The translations under genes and the position numbers were made by a program. A DNA stretch of 56,823 nucleotides from Gemmatimonadetes bacterium 13_1_40CM_69_22 (lineage in GTDB: Bacteria > Gemmatimonadota > Gemmatimonadetes > Gemmatimonadales > GWC2-71-9), in NCBI GenBank assembly GCA_001917665.1, contig MNEL01000048.1:1-56823 (forward strand), in the 5' to 3' direction. Below are positions 8,175 to 16,440 of this stretch, piece by piece. How positions within the stretch are numbered: position 1 is the stretch's first letter; every line of letters starts with the position of its first letter. The notes under the pieces were generated by a model that saw only the letters and a list, made by a program, of their open reading frames with translations, searched no databases and had not been told where the DNA came from.

Positions 8175-9709
8175 GGCGACTCCGGCAGCAGCGCGTAGCG
8201 CTTGCGCACGGTAGACGCCCGGTCCACCTGCACCGTCTCCGTCACCGTCTTGTAGCCCGGATGCTCGATGCGAATCGCGTGGCGACCAGGTGCTACCGCG
8301 TACTCGACGATGGGCGTCTGGCCCACGTCCGTGCCGTCGATGTAAACCTCGCCGAACGGACTCGCGTCGAGCGTGAGGAAGCCCTGCGGCGCCGGCGCCG
8401 GCACGGCGGGCGCGGGCGGCCGCGGCGGCGGTCGCTCGGGACGGCGGGGCGCCCGCGATTTGACCGCCGTAGCGGACTCCGCGACCGGGGGAGCGGCGCG
8501 CGCCGTGTCGGCCACCGGAGCCGCGAGCTGCGCGCCGGCTGCCTGCTCGGAACGGGCGCCACGGCCCAGCGCGAGATATCCGCCCACCCCCGCGGCCGCC
8601 ACCACGATCACGCCGACCACCAGGCCCGCCCGCGACCCTTTCGCCTGGCGCGCGGGGAGCGGTGTCGTCGGCGTACCAGTGATCTGGGTCAGCGCGTCCG
8701 CCGCCGCCTTGGAACGCGGGCGGTGAGCGGCGCGGCCCTTCGTAGGCGCCGCCACCGGCTGCTCCGGCCAGACGGCGGTCGCGAACGCCTCCATGGTGGG
8801 ATAGCGGTGGTCGGGATCCTTCGACATCGCCCGCGCCACCGCGGCCGAAAGCGGCTCGGGCACGTCGGCCCGGCGCGAGGCCGCGCGCGGTGGCTCCTCG
8901 AAGATGTGCTTGTAGAGGATGGTGTGGACCGAATCGCCGGCGAAGGGGAGCTCACCCGTGATCATGCGATAGCCGACGATGCCCAGCGAGTACTCGTCGG
9001 CGCGGCCGTCCACCGTCTGGCCCTTCGCCTGCTCGGGGGCCATGTAGTGCGGTGTGCCGATGATCATGCCGGTCGCGGTGAATCCGGTCGCCGCCTGGAG
9101 TGCCTTGGAAATCCCGAAGTCCGTCAACATGGCGCGCCCGTCGTGGTCGAACATGATGTTGGCGGGCTTCACGTCGCGGTGCACCACGCCGCGCTGATGC
9201 GCGTGGCCCAGGGCGCACGCCGCCTCCCACACGATGCGCTGGATCTCGGGCACCGGGAGCAGCCGCTTCTGGTCGAGCAGGTCTTCGAGCGACGTGCCGG
9301 AGACGTACTTCATCACGAAGTAATTGAGCCCGCCCTCGCTCTCGACGCGATAGATCGGGATGATGTTCGGGTGGTCGAGCTTGGCGGCGGTCTTCGCTTC
9401 CTGCTGGAACCGTCGCACGATCTGGTCGTCCTGGGCGACGTCGGGCGGCAGGACCTTGATCGCGACGTCGCGCTCGAGGGTGAGGTCGTGAGCCAGGAAC
9501 ACGGCCCCCATCCCGCCCTTCCCCAGGAGACGCTCGATCCGGTAGCGGCCCTCGATCAGCCGCTGCAGCCGCTGCTGCAGCAGGTCCACGTTGCTGGTGG
9601 TGGGTGCCGCGCCTCCGCCCGACACGTCCGCACCGCACGACGAGCAGTACCGGCTGTGCTCGGGCACCGGCGTGCGACAGCGATAGCACTCCACGACGCC
9701 GTTGGTCAT
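8171..9709 (-). CDS. Membrane Ser/Thr protein kinase with zinc-ribbon and PEGA domain
   Basis: A 512-residue Hanks-type kinase. The N-terminus has a zinc ribbon (CYRCRTPVP with CSSCG). The kinase domain spans about 55-315 with GKGGMG (P-loop), VAIKVLP (catalytic Lys), HRDVKPANI, DFG and APEQ motifs, so it should be active. A Pro/Ala-rich linker precedes one transmembrane helix (about 380-400), and a C-terminal PEGA domain (about 450-510; LDASPFGEVYIDG) would lie outside the membrane. The ATG at 9709 was chosen over an upstream in-frame start because it begins the ribbon and overlaps the upstream stop (ATGA). The kinase sits in an operon with three exported proteins, which suggests an envelope role, but the substrates are unknown. 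Confidence 0.9.
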   Translation of the reverse strand: MTNGVVECYRCRTPVPEHSRYCSSCGADVSGGGAAPTTSNVDLLQQRLQRLIEGRYRIERLLGKGGMGAVFLAHDLTLERDVAIKVLPPDVAQDDQIVRRFQQEAKTAAKLDHPNIIPIYRVESEGGLNYFVMKYVSGTSLEDLLDQKRLLPVPEIQRIVWEAACALGHAHQRGVVHRDVKPANIMFDHDGRAMLTDFGISKALQAATGFTATGMIIGTPHYMAPEQAKGQTVDGRADEYSLGIVGYRMITGELPFAGDSVHTILYKHIFEEPPRAASRRADVPEPLSAAVARAMSKDPDHRYPTMEAFATAVWPEQPVAAPTKGRAAHRPRSKAAADALTQITGTPTTPLPARQAKGSRAGLVVGVIVVAAAGVGGYLALGRGARSEQAAGAQLAAPVADTARAAPPVAESATAVKSRAPRRPERPPPRPPAPAVPAPAPQGFLTLDASPFGEVYIDGTDVGQTPIVEYAVAPGRHAIRIEHPGYKTVTETVQVDRASTVRKRYALLPESP

Positions 9710-11379
9710 TGCCGCCGGGCCGGGGAGCGCAGCGGGGCGAGACGCAGGCCACGCCGCGCGATCGCGGCCTCCAGCCGGCTGCGGCGCATCACGCTCGCCT
9801 GCAGCTGCGCCGCACTCGGCGGGACCGGCGTCGAGGCGGCAAGGATCGCGCACCTGGGACTCAGCGGCGTGCTGGGGAATCCGATGCACAGCGAATAGCG
9901 CGTCGGGACGCCGGCGAAATCCACGACGACGGCATAGTAATCGTTGGGGGCCAGGGCGAGCGTGGTGTCGTTGGCGGAACCGGCCTTCGCGATCGCGACT
10001 CCCGTCATGACCGTGTCGCCGGGGGCCGGCACATTGAGCACGTAGAGATCGATGTCGCTCGAATCCACCGCGGCGAACGGCCGGGCGAGGGTCCGGAAGC
10101 GCACTGGCTGGGCGCTGGTGCCGGGGACGTTGAACCGGAACCAGTCCACGTCGTGCGGGTTCTCGATGGCGAGCGTGTCGACATGGTCGACGTTCGCGGC
10201 GAGCGGAATGCGCTTGCTGTCCGCTGCGTCGCAGTAGTTGTCTTCTTCATGGGCGTCGCGCGGGATCCGCTTGTCGGCGGTGACATACCCCTCGAGCACG
10301 GTCAGCGCGTACCGGCCCTCCCGGCTGTACACGGCGATGCCGTCGAGACTGCCGGCCGGATAGGCTCGGAATGCGACCACGCTCGAGTCCGGCGCCCGCT
10401 CCTTCGGGCCGAACGCCGCGCCGTGACAGGCGTGCGACCCCGGCCCGAACGTCCAGGCATCGCGGCCGATGAAATAGCTGGAGTCCGACGCACGCAAGCC
10501 CAGGGAGTCGGTGAGGAACGTCTGAAAAGTGCCGCGGACATCGGAGCTGAGGATGATCGACAGGTCGCGCGGAGTCGACTGCCCGAAGCGGTACCAATCG
10601 ACGCCCTGGAGCACGTCGCGCGGCAGTTGCTCGAACGCCAGCGCCGGATTCGCGAACAAGACAAAGTTCAAGATCGTCCCCGGGAACGGGCGCGACGTCT
10701 CGAGGTCGATCGTGGTCGGCGAGAGTTCGTTGGGCTCATAGAGATCGCGGCGGATCACTCGCACGGTGTCCGCCGAGAACCCGAACACCCCGGCGCCGAT
10801 GTAGAACAGCGGCGCGGTATGCGCGGGCGGGGGCACCCAGTAGCTGATCCGGGATGCTCCGTTCGGGTCCAGCGCGGGGGAAAACGGCACCGGGATCAAG
10901 CCCCCGTCTCCGATGGTCAGGCCGATCCCCAAGGTGTCGAGCAGTCCCACCCCGTACACGGTGACGATCTCACCGTATCGCACCGTGTCGGGACGGATAC
11001 TGTCGATCTCGAGCGTATTCGCCACGCGCAGGGTGATCTGACCCACGGCGGCCCGCTTGTCGAAGTTCGCGGCCGCCGCGCGAATCGCGGTGGTGCCGGA
11101 CTTGATCCCCACGACGTGCCCATTGGCATCCACCGTGGCGGTCAGCGGGTCGCCGCTCGACCAGACGAAGCTGACGTTGGCGATTTGCTGCGAGTCCCCC
11201 GCCGCCAGTATCTGCCAGGCACGGGCGGTCGCGTAGGTGTCGCTGCCCCGGATCAGCACCGGCAGCGGATCGACGGTCACGTGGACGGAGTCGTCTCGCT
11301 CGGTGGGAAAGACGCAGGTCGCGAGCGTCACAGAACTGAACACCATCGCCAACGCGGCGGTGCCGCGGGGGTGTCGCAT
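9706..11379 (-). CDS. Secreted BIG2/IPT/PPC multidomain protein
   Basis: A 557-residue exported protein. The signal sequence ends near VTLATC, which is close to a lipobox but with Thr before the Cys, so lipidation is uncertain. The order is a bacterial Ig-like (BIG2) domain (about 30-120), an IPT/TIG-like domain (about 122-215; IRPDTVRYGEIVTVYGVGL), then two regions resembling pre-peptidase C-terminal (PPC) domains. One starts at DLYEPNELSP; the other is around DVDWFRFNVPG. No catalytic domain is visible, so it is probably an adhesive or scaffold surface protein. It is the first gene of the kinase operon. A TATA-rich element lies about 30 bp upstream, at 11407-11416, without a clear -35. Confidence 0.75.
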   Translation of the reverse strand: MRHPRGTAALAMVFSSVTLATCVFPTERDDSVHVTVDPLPVLIRGSDTYATARAWQILAAGDSQQIANVSFVWSSGDPLTATVDANGHVVGIKSGTTAIRAAAANFDKRAAVGQITLRVANTLEIDSIRPDTVRYGEIVTVYGVGLLDTLGIGLTIGDGGLIPVPFSPALDPNGASRISYWVPPPAHTAPLFYIGAGVFGFSADTVRVIRRDLYEPNELSPTTIDLETSRPFPGTILNFVLFANPALAFEQLPRDVLQGVDWYRFGQSTPRDLSIILSSDVRGTFQTFLTDSLGLRASDSSYFIGRDAWTFGPGSHACHGAAFGPKERAPDSSVVAFRAYPAGSLDGIAVYSREGRYALTVLEGYVTADKRIPRDAHEEDNYCDAADSKRIPLAANVDHVDTLAIENPHDVDWFRFNVPGTSAQPVRFRTLARPFAAVDSSDIDLYVLNVPAPGDTVMTGVAIAKAGSANDTTLALAPNDYYAVVVDFAGVPTRYSLCIGFPSTPLSPRCAILAASTPVPPSAAQLQASVMRRSRLEAAIARRGLRLAPLRSPARRQ

Positions 11380-11447
11380 GCGCCGGGACCCGGGGGAGTT
11401 GGGCCCAATCTATAATGGCCGCTCCACCCGGGCCACGACGACGCGCA

Positions 11448-12764
11448 TCACAGTCGCCCGCGGCGCTTGAGCTCCAGGTACTTCGCCACCACTGCCTGCG
11501 CCGCCCGCTCGGGTGGGACGTCCAGCACCAGTACGCCGCCGCGCCGCATGCGGCCGAGCGCTTCTTCGCGGGCGTGCAGCAGCTCCTCGGCTGCGGCTTT
11601 GCGAAACGCATCGCGCGCCGCCTGGGGCCGCAGCGCCGCCACGCCGTCGAGCTCCGGGTTGCGGAGCGTCACCGCGAGCGGCAGGTGGCGCGGCCGCAAG
11701 CTCGCCACGTTCGCGACCAGCGCGTCCGACGCGAGCCGGTCGATGACGTCCGTGAACAGCACCGTCAGTGCCCGCTTGCGATTGCGCGCGGCGAGGTAGC
11801 GGAACGCGCCCGGATAGTCGGGCTCGACGAGCTTCGGCTCCACCGCCGCCAGCACGTCGAGCACGCGCTTCAGGCCGAGCCGGCCGCGCTGCGGCGCCAC
11901 GAAATGCTGCACCCCGTCCGCGAACGCCATGACGCCCACGTTGTCGTCGTGCTGGGCAGCCACGTACGCGAGCTCGAGCGCGGCCTGCACCACGTAGTCG
12001 AGGCGGGACACCCCGGCGATCTCGGCGGTCAAGAGCCGGCCGGTATCGAGCACCAGCAGCACCTGCTGGCGCCGCTCGGCCTCGTATTGCCGCATGATGA
12101 CCTTGCGGCGCTTGGCAGTCGCCTTCCAATCGATGTGCCGCAGGTCGTCGCCCGGCACCCACTCGCGCAACGATTCGAACAGCCGCCCCTCGCCGAGCTG
12201 ACGGATCGGCGTCACGCCCTGATGGCGACGCGCGGCCTCGGCCACCGACGCCCGCAGCCGGACGGTGACGAGCGGCGGGTAGACGGCGGCGTCCCACGGG
12301 AGCGCCAGCGCAGAGCGGCGCCGCCCCAGGCCGAGCGGCCCCGTCGAGTCCACGACGAACGCCCCCGCTCGCTCGCGTCCCCGCCGCACCGGGACAACGG
12401 CGACCGTCTCGCGCACGTCGCCCTGCGGCGGGACCGTGATCTCGCGCGGGGGCTGCGTGCCGCCGAGCAGCTCGGGGCGAACTTCGCGGAGGCGCAGCCG
12501 CGCCGGCCGGCGTGTCCGGTTGGTCCAGCGGTAGCTCACCTCACCGCTGCGCCCGACGGAGAAGGCGGGCGGCGCTTCCCGGGTGACGGTGCTGCCCCGC
12601 TCTCCCAGGGGGCTGGCGTGCCGCGCGTCGAGCCACACCGCGGCGAGCAGCGCTACGTCAGCGAGCAACATCGCGTCGAGCGCCCACGGCACCCAGAGCC
12701 CCAGCACTCCGCCCCCTGCCAGGGCCGCGCCCACCCACAGCGCGCGCCGGGTGCAGAGGATCAC
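11448..12764 (-). CDS. DUF58 domain-containing protein
   Basis: A 438-residue membrane-anchored protein. Two N-terminal hydrophobic helices (about 8-45) precede a beta-sandwich region and then the DUF58 core with its signature FESLREWVPGDDLRHIDWKA (about residues 197-216). The part after it has a von Willebrand A-like fold (VLLVLDTGR, LFTDV). DUF58 proteins are found next to MoxR ATPases and are thought to be their substrates or partners in chaperone-like maturation; their biochemical role is not settled. The ATG at 12764 overlaps the stop of the MoxR gene by 4 bp, fitting co-translation. It is the last gene of a five-gene leftward operon. Confidence 0.88.
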   Translation of the reverse strand: MILCTRRALWVGAALAGGGVLGLWVPWALDAMLLADVALLAAVWLDARHASPLGERGSTVTREAPPAFSVGRSGEVSYRWTNRTRRPARLRLREVRPELLGGTQPPREITVPPQGDVRETVAVVPVRRGRERAGAFVVDSTGPLGLGRRRSALALPWDAAVYPPLVTVRLRASVAEAARRHQGVTPIRQLGEGRLFESLREWVPGDDLRHIDWKATAKRRKVIMRQYEAERRQQVLLVLDTGRLLTAEIAGVSRLDYVVQAALELAYVAAQHDDNVGVMAFADGVQHFVAPQRGRLGLKRVLDVLAAVEPKLVEPDYPGAFRYLAARNRKRALTVLFTDVIDRLASDALVANVASLRPRHLPLAVTLRNPELDGVAALRPQAARDAFRKAAAEELLHAREEALGRMRRGGVLVLDVPPERAAQAVVAKYLELKRRGRL

Positions 12765-13717
12765 GCGGTCGGCACCTCAGTCTTGTCGAGGATCGCCTTG
12801 AGGGCCGCATCGGCGGTCACGCCTTCGAGCTCGAGCTCCGGCGCCACGCTCACCCGGTGGCGCAGCACCGCTGACGCGAGCGCCTTCACGTCGTCCGGGA
12901 TCACATAGTCGCGCCCGTCGAGCAGCGCAGCGGCCCGGGCGGCCTTGAGCAGGGAGACGCCGGCGCGCGGGCTGGCGCCCAGCGTGAGCGACGCGGCGTC
13001 GCGCGTCGCGCGGACGATCGCCGTGATATAGGCGGTGATCTGCGCCTCGACGCGCACCGCCTCGACGCTGTGGCGGAGCCGCTCGAGACCGGCGGCATGC
13101 GTGACGGGGCTCACGCCGTACGTGGCGGGCCGGTCCGCCTCGAAGCCCGCGACATAGCGCGTGAGGATGCCCTGCTCGTCCGCGGCGCCCGGGTAATCCA
13201 CCAGGACTTTCGCCATGAACCGGTCGAGCTCGGCCTCGGGAAGCGGGTACGTCCCCTCGAACTCGATCGGGTTCTGGGTCGCAAACACGGTGAACGTCGC
13301 GGACAGCGGGTGGCTCACGCCGTCGACCGTGACGGTGCGCTCCTGCATCGCCTCGAGCAGCGCGGCCTGCGTCTTGGCCGGTGCGCGGTTGATCTCGTCG
13401 GCGAGCACCAGGTCGGCGAAGATCGGGCCCGGGCGGAAGGTGAATTCGTGGGACCCCGTGAGGATCGAGATGCCCGTGATGTCCGCGGGCATCAAATCGG
13501 GCGTGAACTGGATCCGCTGGAACTTGACGTCGAGCGCGAGCGCGAGGGTCCGCACGAGCAGCGTCTTGGCCGTCCCGGGCACTCCCTCGAGCAGCACGTG
13601 ACCGCGCGCCAGCAGGCACACCAGCACGTCGCGTGTGGCGGCCTGCTGCCCCAGGATCACGTGCTGCAGCGCGTCTAGGATGCGGCGCGCGTCGTCGGCG
13701 GGCGTAGCTCCTCCCAC
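12761..13717 (-). CDS. MoxR-family AAA+ ATPase
   Basis: About 318 residues. MoxR motifs are complete: Walker A GVPGTAKT, GHVLLEG before it, Walker B LADEINRAP, sensor ATQNPIEFEGTYPLPEAE, and the C-terminal lid with LTLGASPRAGVSLLKAARA. MoxR ATPases are thought to insert or remodel proteins with VWA-type domains, fitting the DUF58 gene that follows. The reading frame stays open far upstream, but homology begins just after GTG 13717, which I use as the start; it overlaps the end of the DUF4350 gene by about 40 bp. The exact start is uncertain. Confidence 0.88.
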   Translation of the reverse strand: MGGATPADDARRILDALQHVILGQQAATRDVLVCLLARGHVLLEGVPGTAKTLLVRTLALALDVKFQRIQFTPDLMPADITGISILTGSHEFTFRPGPIFADLVLADEINRAPAKTQAALLEAMQERTVTVDGVSHPLSATFTVFATQNPIEFEGTYPLPEAELDRFMAKVLVDYPGAADEQGILTRYVAGFEADRPATYGVSPVTHAAGLERLRHSVEAVRVEAQITAYITAIVRATRDAASLTLGASPRAGVSLLKAARAAALLDGRDYVIPDDVKALASAVLRHRVSVAPELELEGVTADAALKAILDKTEVPTA

Positions 13718-14925
13718 ACGTCCTCCGCAGCTTGGGCGGCTGCGAGCGCCCGCTCGGGGCCGCCGGGTTGTGTGATGAGCCGCTGCAGCCGGCGCACGGC
13801 GTCTCGTCCCGCCGCGCTGGGCAGCGCGAGCTCGAGCGCCGCCAGCCAGGAGCGCTGCTCGTCGGGGCGCAGCAGTCCCGTGCGGCCGAGCCGGCGGCGT
13901 AGCCCGGACACGATGAGCGCCACGGCGGTGTCGACGCCCGCCGCGCTCTCGAGCCCCGCCGCCAGCGCCTCCAGGTGCTCGAGCGGCGAGCGGCGGCGGG
14001 TCGTCACGCCGCGCCGGGCGGGCCCGAACCGCACCGCGGCGACGGCCAGCCCGACCACTAGCACGCCTACGAGCTGCAGGATCACCCAGCCGCCCGGCGT
14101 GCCCACGAGCCACCCCATCACCACGCCCACCATGGATCGTCCCCGCCCGAACCCCTGATGGTATTCGTCCCACACCACGCTGCCCTGCCGCGCCGGCATC
14201 AGCAGCGGGGCAATGAAGTAGGGGACGTCGGTCGAGCGCCAGACCCGGTTGCGGAAATACCCCGGGTCGGCGACCAGCGTCACGCTGCCTCCGCCCCGCC
14301 AGTGGAGCCGTAGCACCGCCGGGCGCCCATCGGTCAGGTGCAACAGGGTGTCCTCCGCGGTCGGCGGGACCGTCGCGCACTCGTCTTCCTCCACCTGGCC
14401 GCCCCGTACCCGCAGGCGTGACTCGGCCGCCACGTCATCCCGCCATGGCTTGAGAAAGTCGGCGACTGGGGGCAGGGTAAGCGAGCGCGCCGGCGACACG
14501 ACACGAAAGCTGTCGCGCGGGAAGAACACCTCCTCGTTTTTCGTACGCCACCCCACGCACCGCGTGATGCCCCCACCCGAGCCGGCGGCCACCACGCGGC
14601 CGCCCGCTCGAACGAACCGCATCACCTGCGCCAGCTCGGCCGGGTAGAGGCTGCGCGGTGGATCGAGCACCACCAGCACCGCCGGCGCGGCCCGATGCGT
14701 CGTGTCGCGGGCGAAATCGAACAGCGCTGTGCGCCGCCGCTCGACCGCGACCCGCAGCCGCGCCAGCACATCGTACGCCGCGCGGCTGCCCTGCGGCCCG
14801 GAGACCAGAGTGGAGGTGCGGAAATCGAACGGCGGCGCGTTCGTGCCGCGGCTCCCGGCGACGAAGGCCACGCTCACCGCCAGGGCGAGCGCGAGCGCGA
14901 AGCCTAGCTCAAGCCGCCGCGACAT
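13675..14925 (-). CDS. DUF4350 domain-containing membrane protein
   Basis: A 416-residue protein. An N-terminal signal-anchor (about 5-25) is followed by an extracytoplasmic region resembling DUF4350: SGPQGSRAAYDVLARL, then VLVVLDPPRSLYPAELAQVMRF with the GGRVVAAG strand. A second transmembrane segment lies near residues 280-305. The C-terminal cytoplasmic tail is helical. DUF4350 proteins commonly accompany MoxR/DUF58/DUF4129 genes; their role is unknown but probably belongs to the same membrane complex. It overlaps the upstream DUF4129 gene by 17 bp. Confidence 0.8.
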   Translation of the reverse strand: MSRRLELGFALALALAVSVAFVAGSRGTNAPPFDFRTSTLVSGPQGSRAAYDVLARLRVAVERRRTALFDFARDTTHRAAPAVLVVLDPPRSLYPAELAQVMRFVRAGGRVVAAGSGGGITRCVGWRTKNEEVFFPRDSFRVVSPARSLTLPPVADFLKPWRDDVAAESRLRVRGGQVEEDECATVPPTAEDTLLHLTDGRPAVLRLHWRGGGSVTLVADPGYFRNRVWRSTDVPYFIAPLLMPARQGSVVWDEYHQGFGRGRSMVGVVMGWLVGTPGGWVILQLVGVLVVGLAVAAVRFGPARRGVTTRRRSPLEHLEALAAGLESAAGVDTAVALIVSGLRRRLGRTGLLRPDEQRSWLAALELALPSAAGRDAVRRLQRLITQPGGPERALAAAQAAEDVWEELRPPTTRAAS

Positions 14926-15535
14926 GCCGGAAGACGGACTCGGCCACGACCCCGAACTCGCGGTAGACGGCCGCGTCGCAGGGGACGGCGCCGAACAGGT
15001 GGCGGTACAACCGGGCGACGAGATCAGCCAGCGACGCGCGGCCCGACTCGTCCAGCCGCGCTTCGCGGACGTACTCGGCGGGGGTCTTCGACGGATGAAA
15101 CGTGAGCGCCTGCCGCCGCTCCAGCTCGAGGATCAGCGCGACGAACCGGTGCGCCAGCGCCTCAGCGTAGCGTCCCGTGCGGGCCAGCTCGTCAGCGCGC
15201 TCGCGGTGCGCCCGGGCATCCTCGAGCCGCGGCCCGCCCCCGGCTGGCCACTCCGATCCGGTCGGGGCGCGTCCCGTCGGGCGCGTGATGCGCCAGACGA
15301 CGTATCCCATATGAATCAGCAGACCCGCCAACACGACGACCAGGATGCCGAGCACCACCTTGAAAGCCGCCGGGTGAGCCGTGTGCTGTCGCCCGATCCA
15401 GTCGAGCAACCGCAGCGCTTGCTCGTGGAGCCAGTCGCCCAGGCTGAAGCGCGGCACCCAGGCGTACTCCGGGCGCGCGAACACCTCGCCCAGCGCGCGC
15501 CGCAGCGAATCGGCGGGCGGCGCCGCCTGCAGCAC
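14909..15535 (-). CDS. DUF4129 domain-containing membrane protein
   Basis: A 208-residue protein with one central transmembrane helix (about 58-82) and a C-terminal domain with the DUF4129-like pattern (REARLDESGRASLADLVARL and YRHLFG). The N-terminal segment (RPEYAWVPRFSLGDWLHE) is a typical short periplasmic or membrane-proximal region. The gene is the second in the MoxR operon. DUF4129 has been noted with transglutaminase or MoxR systems; here there is no transglutaminase gene, so the function is open. Confidence 0.75.
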   Translation of the reverse strand: MLQAAPPADSLRRALGEVFARPEYAWVPRFSLGDWLHEQALRLLDWIGRQHTAHPAAFKVVLGILVVVLAGLLIHMGYVVWRITRPTGRAPTGSEWPAGGGPRLEDARAHRERADELARTGRYAEALAHRFVALILELERRQALTFHPSKTPAEYVREARLDESGRASLADLVARLYRHLFGAVPCDAAVYREFGVVAESVFRHVAAA

Positions 15536-15552
15536 CGCGCCGGGCTCGCCCG

Positions 15553-16398
15553 TCAGATGATCCCCAGCCGCTGACCCAGGACCTGCAGGTCGAATGCCTC
15601 ACGGCGCACGCGCAGGTCGTAGTACATGAGGGTGATCACGGCCGCGAGCACGGGCGCCAAGGCCAGGGGCGCGACGAACCCCACAGCAGTCAGCGCCACG
15701 CCCAGCGGCGGCGCCGATCCCAAAAAGGCGGCCCCGAGCCCGCGGAACACGAGGGACGGAATCAGGTTGGTGAGCAAGAACGCTACGACGGCCAGGCCCA
15801 ACACCTTCAGCTTGAAGCTCCTAGTCAGCTCCCAGGAGCGGCCGAACGCGTCGAATGAGCTGCCCAGCTCCTCGAGCACGACGACCGGGGTCGTCACGCC
15901 ATACCCGCACGCCACGTAGATCACGAACCAACAGCCCCCGATGACGAGCGCGACGGTCACCAGGACGCCGGCGCCCCGGAACAGCGTCGCGCCGACCCCC
16001 GCGACGACGCCGACCCCGACCACAATCAGCATGAGCACGATGCCCTTGCCGAATCCCACGGCGGTGAGCGGCCAGAGCCTCGACCAGCCCAGCGCCAGCG
16101 CATCCCGGAGGCGCGGCTCGCGGCCGAGATACGAATCGGAGATGACGCGGATCGTGCCGGCCGTGAGCACCAGGCTTGCGACGTAATAGACGAGGCCGAC
16201 GGGCAAGAGATACACGAGCGCGCGGACCGGGTTCTGCTGCAGCTCCGCAATCGCACGCAGCCCGAAGTACACCAGCAGCACGAGGGGCACGGACAGCGCC
16301 GCCATGGCGAGCTTCAGAAACAGCCCGAAGTGCCGGCGGTAGATCATGAGGGACCCGTCGAGGATCTCGCCAAAGTCCATAGGCCGGAGGTCGGGCAT
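15553..16398 (-). CDS. Polytopic membrane protein (GPDPase-membrane-like)
   Basis: A 281-residue inner-membrane protein with about six hydrophobic helices. It starts with DLRPMDFGEILDGSLMIYRRHF, a motif typical of the glycerophosphoryl-diester-phosphodiesterase membrane-domain-like family, and has another recurring feature, SFDAFGRSWELTRS. No enzymatic domain is attached. It is the first gene of the MoxR/DUF58 operon and is divergent from the RDD-SpoIIM fusion with only 42 bp between starts, so their promoters share that short gap. A scaffolding or insertion role is a guess. Confidence 0.75.
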   Translation of the reverse strand: MPDLRPMDFGEILDGSLMIYRRHFGLFLKLAMAALSVPLVLLVYFGLRAIAELQQNPVRALVYLLPVGLVYYVASLVLTAGTIRVISDSYLGREPRLRDALALGWSRLWPLTAVGFGKGIVLMLIVVGVGVVAGVGATLFRGAGVLVTVALVIGGCWFVIYVACGYGVTTPVVVLEELGSSFDAFGRSWELTRSFKLKVLGLAVVAFLLTNLIPSLVFRGLGAAFLGSAPPLGVALTAVGFVAPLALAPVLAAVITLMYYDLRVRREAFDLQVLGQRLGII

Positions 16399-16440
16399 CC
16401 GCGACTCGCTCCTGTGACGGTGTCGCGATAAGATGAGGAC

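Noticed and set aside
9710-9889. Extended N-terminus of the Ser/Thr kinase (60 extra residues)
   Set aside because: The added part overlaps the upstream gene's coding sequence and has no domain features; the ATG at 9709 begins the zinc ribbon and overlaps the upstream stop.
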